This document shows, one piece after another, positions 41,701-50,700 of a stretch of DNA of 64,000 nucleotides; position 1 is the first letter of the stretch, and the number at the start of each line of letters is the position of its first letter. Location: positions 2,914,001 to 2,978,000 of the forward strand of contig NC_053205.1 of the NCBI RefSeq assembly GCF_905163445.1, read 5' to 3'. Below the pieces are notes generated by a model. That model saw only the letters and a program-made list of their open reading frames with translations, searched no databases and was not told the origin of the DNA. The stretch comes from Pararge aegeria (taxonomy: Eukaryota; Arthropoda; Insecta; Lepidoptera; Nymphalidae). The position numbers were made by a program, and so were the translations under genes.

Positions 41701-44700
41701 GGCCCATCACAGGCACTTATGAAGCGTTCACACTTGTATGTTTGCATAATTGTAAGGGGATGGTGTTAACCTCGTTCGCCAACTTAAACCATAAACTACG
41801 AGAGTTCTAAACGCGCCCTGGTCTAAGAAGAAGCCCACAACAAACTTAGCCGGGTGTTTTTTTTTTGCTATCACCATCTCACATTGCCAGTTAAAATTAT
41901 TAGAAGAGCAACCTGGTTAGAGCAATCATTCGCACCCAAGCTTTATTATCGATTACGTAGTCCTTTATACTAAAATAGGACTTTTCTTTAATACAAAATT
42001 TGAACTTTTTAAGAGACATCTCCAAGATGTCAATGGGTAGTTGGAACTATGAATTTTATGTAACGTAGTATATTTAACTTAACTTCGAGCCGGCAACGCA
42101 CTCCTACTCCTCTGGTGCTCACTTAGCATCAGGTGACCCACCGGCTCGTTGGCCCGCTATTAATATAAAAAAAAAAAAAAAACTTTGTCTCCTCCACAGT
42201 GACAGTATCCTCGGTGGTCTAATGGCGGTGCTGCAATACTTCGCGAACCACTCGGAATCCACGCGAGTCCAATGGGCCCCCAACGAGAGAGAGAACTTTG
42301 CGATGCCCTTCATCCTCCTGCAGTGCTGGCTGCAGTCGGTACAGCTCAGGAGGAAGAAAACCGCTTTATTACTTCTTCAGGTATTTATTCGAAACACCCC
42401 ACGCCATGCAGCGTGAAACCACGCCATGCAATTTGAAACCACACGCACACACATACACGTAAACCGACGCCATGGCACTCAATACCTATTGACATGAGTG
42501 GCGTGGTGTCAGAGAGCGTGGCGTTGTGGATTGCATGGCGTGGTTTCAAGTTACGCGTGATGCCTGTATGATACCAGTACCAGTCACTGTGCATGCAACA
42601 TTGTGACACACCACGCAACACATCTCAATACCACGCCATGCAACATTGTGACACACCACGCAACACATCTCAATACCACGCCATGCAACAAAGTCAAAGT
42701 CAAATATTTCTTTATTCAAATAGGCACATAGATGGCACTTTTGATGCGTTATTATATACAAAATGTGTACATTGCGACACACCACGCAACACATCTTAAT
42801 ACCACGCCATGCCACATTGCGACACACCACACAGCACATCTGAGACCAGTCCATGCAACATTGCGACACACCACACAGCACATCTGAGACCAGTCCATGC
42901 AACATTGCGACACACCACGCAGCACATCTCAGACCACGCCATGCAACATTGCCAAACACCACGCAACACATCTCTATACCACGCCATACCATATAAGCAA
43001 GCACTTTTGAAACGTCATGTCTGTCTGTGTGTAGTGATTCTACCTAATTTATAATTTATAAGAATGACTTTTTACATTTTAATGCATGCTGTGATAACCT
43101 GTAAATAGTTGAACAATTACTATGTGACTCATTCCAAAAAAAAGAGCTAGTTTTAATGTATCTACTGTTGGTTGTCCATCTATATATATAAAAGAGAAAG
43201 TGTGTGGGTATGTTCCGTACAGGCTCCGAAACGGCTGGACCGATTTCAATTAAACTTTCAGGGAATCTCCGGATTGACCTGGCGAGTAATCCTTTAAAGT
43301 TTGGTGACGATCTGAGCACTCCTATTTTTGAACTGTCAAACTGTCAAATACAGCTTTTATTTACTATGATGATATTCTATTGTTGGGTGTACATGGGTGT
43401 AGATAATGATCTTTACCCGCTCGAGAAGAGAATAGATGGGAATGAATACGGAGAGAAATAAACGTTTTAATATATAATTTATTATTTATTTTATTTATAC
43501 TCTTTATTTGCACACAAATAAAAATACAGAAGAAGAATAAAAGAAAACACAGACAGAAGAAGTATACAAAAGGCGGCCTTATCGCTTTGTAGCGATCTCT
43601 TCCAGGCTACCTTAGGATAAGGAAAACAAAAGGATAACATACTGCAGGTTGTGCAATAAAATACATACTAATAACTACATACTAATACATAAACTAGATT
43701 ACACAAATAAAATAATACATAATATAATAAATATTAGAAAAAAAAATAATAATAAACTAATATATACTATAACATATCATAAATCAATGACAATAGTAAA
43801 TACTATAACAAGTCATCTTCAATGCAAACTATAGTGGTTTATGGCAGCTTTCTTAAAAATACAAAGTGACTTAGACTGACCTTATGTCGAGACTTAAATT
43901 AAAAATTTACGGCTGGGTACGCTTGTTATCATTTTATTTTATAAATGTACTGTTTTTCTAATTTTTGTAATTATTAATATGTATGTATATTCTTAGAGTT
44001 TTGCGCATTGTTTTTATTTTTTTTTTTCTTCCCGCCTTTGTTATACAAATTTAATTGTACCTTTGTGGTTTTTGTCTCTTTTATTTTTCTTGTGTGCTAT
44101 AAAGTATTTTTGTTTGATTGAATGATTATCAATAAATAAATAAATGAATAACATTAAATAATGTTTCTCTATCGACTTTCTTTTTTGTTCCAGGTGCCGA
44201 TACTATTCCTCAACACAGCCAGTCTCATATTCTGGCAGTTCACACCGTACATATTTATGTCGCAGGTCGCCATTTTCTTTGTGATGGAGCAAATGTGTAT
44301 AATAGACAGGAAAACTCTATCCGTGTTCGTGCACAACCATATATGCAGTTTGCAAGCGGCCGCACTTCTGTTTCAATGCAACGCTTCGCCGATGTCGTCA
44401 CTGCACGCGTGCTATTTCGGCGTTATAGCCGTCTATTCTCTGGTGGGTAAATACGCGCGGGTAGACGTCCGGAACCGTTACGACTTTATAACGGAATGCT
44501 TACTCGTTTTTCCGAGGATTTTTTCGACAACGTTCGTGGCTTTCTACCTGTGGGGCTCTTTGAAGCGTGGAAAACCAGACAAGGACACCCACGTGTGGGA
44601 CATTCTGTATTCCAAGTTCACAGATCACAAGAGCTTCCATACTCTCATTTACACATGCTCGGATGTGTTCGACTTCATGCCGTTGAGCACAATTATAAAT

Positions 44701-47700
44701 ATGTCGAAAACACTGTTGGTGCCCATCGTTTTGATAATTTCCGTTAACGTCGTCGATTTCTGGATTAAAGACGCGTACGTGCGCAGCGAGAGCGAGATGC
44801 GTTCTGCCAATCAGTATTTGCACAACGGCATAGACAACAATAGACGCAATGCAGCCAACAATAGACAAGTTAACGTGGCGAAGGACAAAAAAGATATACT
44901 CATGGTCTATGTCAGAAATTTGAAAATAGATCCGGCTGTGTTTTATAATCTGGCGATGATGGCGGTCTTTGGTCTGATGGCGGGGCTTGTGATGAGGCTA
45001 AAGCTATTGCTCACTACGCAGATGTGCATATTGTCGTCGTTGGTCGTGAAGAAATATTTCCGTGTGTAAGTTAAAAATTCAAAATTCATTTATTTTTTTT
45101 TTTTATTTATATTCTTGCTAGCTGTTGCCCGCGACTTCGTCTGCGTTTGATTTCGTTTTTTGATGTGGCATTCAATTTTGTTGTAGTTCTAAAAAAAATT
45201 AAAGTATTCAGTATCGCTAAGCCTTCAATGAGGGGTTTGCTGCTGTCCGCTGAGAAGTTCTGTTCTGTATCTCCAACCACATTCATCAGATCTACACAAA
45301 GTTTGGGCAAAAGTAAACACATATTATAACCTCTATAGTACAAAAATGATTATTTAAATCTGTTATAATTTGTCGGAGTTATGGTGTAAAATCGTCAAAC
45401 ACTTTCATCCCCTCTCCCAAAGGAACCGAGCGTAATGTCGGGATAAAAAGTATCCTATATTACTTCTAACACTCCCAAGAATATGTGTACAAAGTTTCAT
45501 GAGGATCGGTCAAGTAGTTTTTGCTTGAAAGCGTAACAAACAAACTTACCTTGACATTTATAATATTAGTAGGGATTCTAACACTATCATTACAGAATAC
45601 TCAAACCTAATGCGATAGTGTAGCTTTTTTTTTTTAATAATCTATATTAAGATTATTAAAAAAAAAAAATAATAAAATTGAGTGTCTGTTTTTTTTATAT
45701 TTCAATAACCGATTTTTACTACATGTATATAAATAAATAAATATACTACGACAATACACACATCGCCATCTAGCCCCAAAGTAACCGTAGCTTGTGTTAT
45801 GGGTACTGAGATGACTGATGAATATTTTTATGAATTATATCCATAAATACTTAGAATATACATATAGACAGACAGACACTAAACACATTAATGCTCATCA
45901 CAGAAACATTTTCCAGTAGTGGGAATCGAACCCACGGCCTTGGGCTCTGAAAGCAAGGTCGCTGCAAACTGCGCCAATCGGCCGTCAATACGTATAGTAT
46001 ATGGTTATACTCGTATATACGGTACATACACGAAAATATTTTTTTTTGACATATTTTGTCCGACTGTCTGTCAGTTTGTTCCGGCTAATCTCTGAAATGG
46101 CTGGGCAGGTGCAAGTAGGAATTAATTTCTGAATAGGCAGTAACAAAAAACCGCTAAAATATTTATTTATTTATTATTGATGTAAAATGTGAATTAGAAC
46201 ATATATTATCTTAGTACCCATAACACAAGCTACGCTCACTTTAGTATACAAAAAAAAGCGTAATTCGAGGTTTATTGAAAATGACGTTAAAATTTTTCAG
46301 ACTCCCGAAATTCATGTCCAAGTACGTAAAGCCTTACTGGGTGTACGCTATCATGATTATACCGATTTTGAGTCAGCTCACAGTGAACGTCACCAAGGAC
46401 TTATCGCACGAAGGTGAGTGCATAGTTTCGCCGTTCATATTCATTCATTTCGTTCATTTCATACAAATCATTCATTTAATTCGTTTCATTCATTTCAATC
46501 ATTTAATTCATTTCCCGCATTTCATTAATTTCATTATATTCATTCATTTCGTTCATTGCACTCATTGCATTCATTTCAATCATTACATTTATTTCATTCA
46601 ATTCATTCATTTCGTTCGTTTCATTCGTTTCATTCATTTAATTCATTTAATTCATCGAATCTTTTAACAGTCCACTGCTGGAACAAAGACAGTTTTGTTC
46701 ACAGATAATTCTCAGAGACATAATGTGCATAATGTACCTCTAAGGCCTGTGAAGTATTATTTCGGTTATCATTTACGCGTTGCACATGCAAATAAAAAAA
46801 AAAAAAAACACAAACAGTAACACAAAGAAAGATGCGGAATACAAAGGCGGCTTTATCGCTCATTTTTTTTTTTTTTTTTTTTGTTTCTATAGTGATACTT
46901 GGCGGACTAGGCAGATGGCATCGTGATGGTTGGCGGAAAACAGAGCAGCAACACTTCGCAGGGCATGCAAGAAACGGGTCCTTCAAACTGCCGCCCTTTG
47001 TCCATCAACCTGAGACGTTAAGCCTCATGAGCCTGTAATCACACCGGCAACCGCACCCTTCAGAGCGGCACACAGTATTCCAAAAATGCTGCTTAGCGGC
47101 AGACATAATCATCGCGGCATTAGGTACTTCCCCGAACGCTTCACGCCGGAACACAGTATTCCAAAAATGCTGCTTAGCGGCAGACATATTCATCGCGGCA
47201 TTAGGTACTTTCCCGAACGCTTCACGCCGGATCACAGCATTCCATAAATGCTGCTTAGCGGCAGACATAAGCATGGCGGCATTAGGTACTTCCCCGGACG
47301 CTTCACACCGGAACACAGTATTCCAAAAATGCTGCTTAGCGGCAGACATAAGCATGGCGGCATTAGGTACTTCCCCGGACGCTTCACACCGGAACACAGT
47401 ATTCCAAAAATGCTGCTTAGCGGCAGACAAGCATGGCGGCATTAGGTACTTCCCAGGACGCTTCACACCGGAACACGCTATGCCTAAAATGCTGCTTAGC
47501 GGCAGACATAAGCATGGCGGCATTAGGTACTTCCCCGGACGCTTCACACCGGAACACAGTATTCCAAAAATGCTGCTTAGCGGCAGACATAATCATCGCG
47601 GCATTAGGTACTTCCCCGGACGCTTCACACCGGAACACGCTATGCCTAAAATGCTGCTTAGCGGCAGACATAAGCATGGCGGCATTAGGTACTTCCCCGG

Positions 47701-50700
47701 ACGAGCTCTGTCACAAAAAGCTAACTACTATTATACAAGTGCTATGCTCAGTCTGTTAGTTTACAATGAAATCAAATGGCTCATTTATAATTTACTAGCT
47801 GTTGCCCGCGACTTCATCTGCGTTTGATTTAGTTTTTTGATGTGGCATTCAATTTAGATGTAGTTCTAAGAAAATTTAAAGCACCCAGTATCGCTAAGTT
47901 TTAAATGAGGGGTTTGCTGCTGTCCGCTGAGGAGTTCTGCCCCCTATCTACAACCACATTCATCAGATCTACACAAAGTTTGGGCGAAATTAAACACATA
48001 TTATAACCTCTATAGTACAAAAATAATTATTTAAATCGGTTATAATTCGTCGGAGTTATGGTGTAAAATCGTCAAACACTTTCATCCCCTCTCCCAAAGG
48101 AACCGAGCTTAATTTCGGGATAAGTTTCATGAGGATCGGTTAAGTAGTTTTTGCGTGAAAGCGTAACAAACAAACTTACATTGACGTTTATAATATTAAT
48201 TGCGATTTATTGAGGGGTTGATTATTGAGGGATTTATTGTCATTGCAAGAATGTTTATCAGTCCTCTGTAAGGACTATTCCACCCTTATCCCTATGTTGA
48301 GACACAGGTTTACTGGTGTCCCGACAACATCCCCCTGAAAACTACCAGTCTCTTTTGTGAACCTCAGGATGTCCCCTATAGAAAGGTTTGCTAGGTCTTC
48401 TACACTAATACTGTCCTTACCTTGTAGTTCCCATCTTACCAGCGCGTACATTGGGCACTCAGCTATGAAATGAAAACTGGTTTCCACCTCACCACAATCT
48501 GGACAGGATGGATCTTCTGTAATTTTTATTACAGTTAGGTTTAACAGGCAATGTCCTGTGGTTATGCCTGCTACCAGTGCTATATTGGTTCTGCTCTGTG
48601 ACATAAGTTGTTTTGTCTTCTTCTTGTCTAATGACTTGAGAAACAATTTGATTGCATGTATTGCGTTGGTATTGTTCCATCTTGCATTCGATTCTCCGAT
48701 CAAATGTCTTAAAAAATTGGAATGTTCTAGGTGAATTCAACGAGTACCAGCAAGAGGAGTTGTTGAAATGGATCTCTCAGGGACCGAGAGTGAGCGTGTA
48801 CGCAGGTTCGATGCCAATGTCGGCCACAGTGATGTTGGCAACTCGCAACCCCGTCGTCACTCATCCGCATTACGAAGATACAAACGCCAGGTAACTATTT
48901 ATTTATTATATGATAATCACTTCAGACGATTGACAAGTCTTTTATACGGAATTCCGATTCCCAAGCGGCTTGTTTCCAGCGGCACCCAGCGACTCGTCTC
49001 ACGTCTGATGTCCTTTTAGAAACAATACAAAAAATTTGTATGTATGTACTAAATAGTTTAACCCACCTATTCGTTTTTCTTTATAGTTTTCCTAATCCTA
49101 AGGTTAGGCAACCTTAGGATTAGGAAAACTGAGGCTGAGATCGCTACTTAGCGATAAAGCCGCCTTTTGTATCCTGCTTCATTCTTCATGTGTTTGTTAT
49201 TTTTTTCGTCTCGTTTTTCTGAGTGGTGTACAAATAAAGATTATAAATAAATAAATAAAAAAATAAAAAACAAAATAATACAGATAACACAAAAAAAACA
49301 AGAATAAAGAAATAAATTAATAAATGTAAAAGCGACCTTATTGCTTGCAATAAGGCCGCCTTTTTATCTTTAAAACTAAAAAATGAAATAAAAATAAATA
49401 GGCATCTTCCAGGCGCGTCCCATCTTAGGCCATTAGCAGTGGCGTTCACTGGGTTGCTTACCAGGGTATGCATACACCAGAAAAATTGCATGAAACGCCA
49501 AAAATTCTCCTCCTATAGGAGTTATATATAAATATTAGGATAGGCAATGCTTTTGTGCATGTATGAATTGCACGCCACACTTGCCGTCAGGTGAGATTGT
49601 GGTCAAGCGCTAGTCTGTTACAGTTAAAAAAAAAAGCAATCTCTCACAAGCAACCTTTAAATGAAAGAACCTTTGACATGAGACCGGGAAAGTGCTATGT
49701 GTGTTCTAATAAATATATACTTTCAAAATAAATAAATGAACATATATAATCAAATATATACAACGTGTAACTGAATTACAAAACAATGTTGAAGGGGGCA
49801 TAAGTATATTTCATAAGGAGTCACCTTGAAAAATTATAAATCTGAAGAAGCATATTTATTTCTCCATACAAACGAATTCATAAAATTCTAAGCGTTTGAC
49901 AACCCTATTGAAGATCAAAGACCGACACGCACATAGCACCTACGCCACGCGACGCTTACCTAATAAGGTGACAGGAGTCACGTGATTTTAATTGCATTGC
50001 ATTGCGCGTCTTTATTACTTCATTTGAAGTATCGTTAATGAATATAAATAAAAAATCAATAAATATACTACGACAATACACACATCGCCATCTAGCCCCA
50101 AGCTGAAAGCGTGGCTTGTTTTATGGGTACTAAGATGACTGATGAATATTTTTATGAATAATTTACATAAATACCTAACACCTAACTTTTTTCTGTAACT
50201 GTTTTTTATCTCCGCCATTGGTTGCCTGGAAGAAATCGCTATGTAGCGATAAGGCCGCCAAATTGTATACGTTGTTTTGTTATACTTTTCTTTTTGTTTT
50301 ATGTACTTTTTGTGGTGTGCAATAAAAGTATATTCATTCATTCATAAATATTCAATATTCGTGCTCATCACACAAACATTTTTCAGTAGTTGGAATCGAA
50401 AACACGGCCTTGGACTCAGAGTGCAGGGTCGCTGCAAACTGCGCCAACCGGCCGTCAGATATATTAATAATGCAAGTGTTGTTACAGATTACGCGCGTAT
50501 ACGGTGTACAAAATGTACGGCAAGTTCACACCTCAGCATTACTACGAAGAGATGAATCGACTGAAAGCCACACATCTGATCGTCGAGACCAAATACTGCT
50601 ATGGGAAGAGCGGGTATATGATTCAAATATTATTTACACACGCACACACGCACACGCACGCAAGCTCGCGCGCACGCACGCACGCATTCACGCACGCCCG

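Noticed and set aside
42546..43004. 152-codon Cys/Val/Met-rich frame on the minus strand
   Set aside because: It is the translation of the 45-bp minisatellite and contains no domain.
44496..44868. Alternative frames of 83 and 122 codons within dpy-19 exon 5
   Set aside because: Shadows of the real coding frame.
46275..46667. 130-codon frame continuing dpy-19 exon 6 into His/Phe/Ile repeats
   Set aside because: The frame runs past the GTGAGT donor into a TTCAT simple repeat; the exon ends at 46413.
47005..47827. Open frames of 180 and 184 codons on opposite strands
   Set aside because: They are read through the 81-bp satellite; the period is divisible by three, so frames stay open without selection.
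49186..49491. 101-codon Phe/Leu-rich frame on the minus strand
   Set aside because: Low-complexity reading of an A/T-rich LINE tail region.
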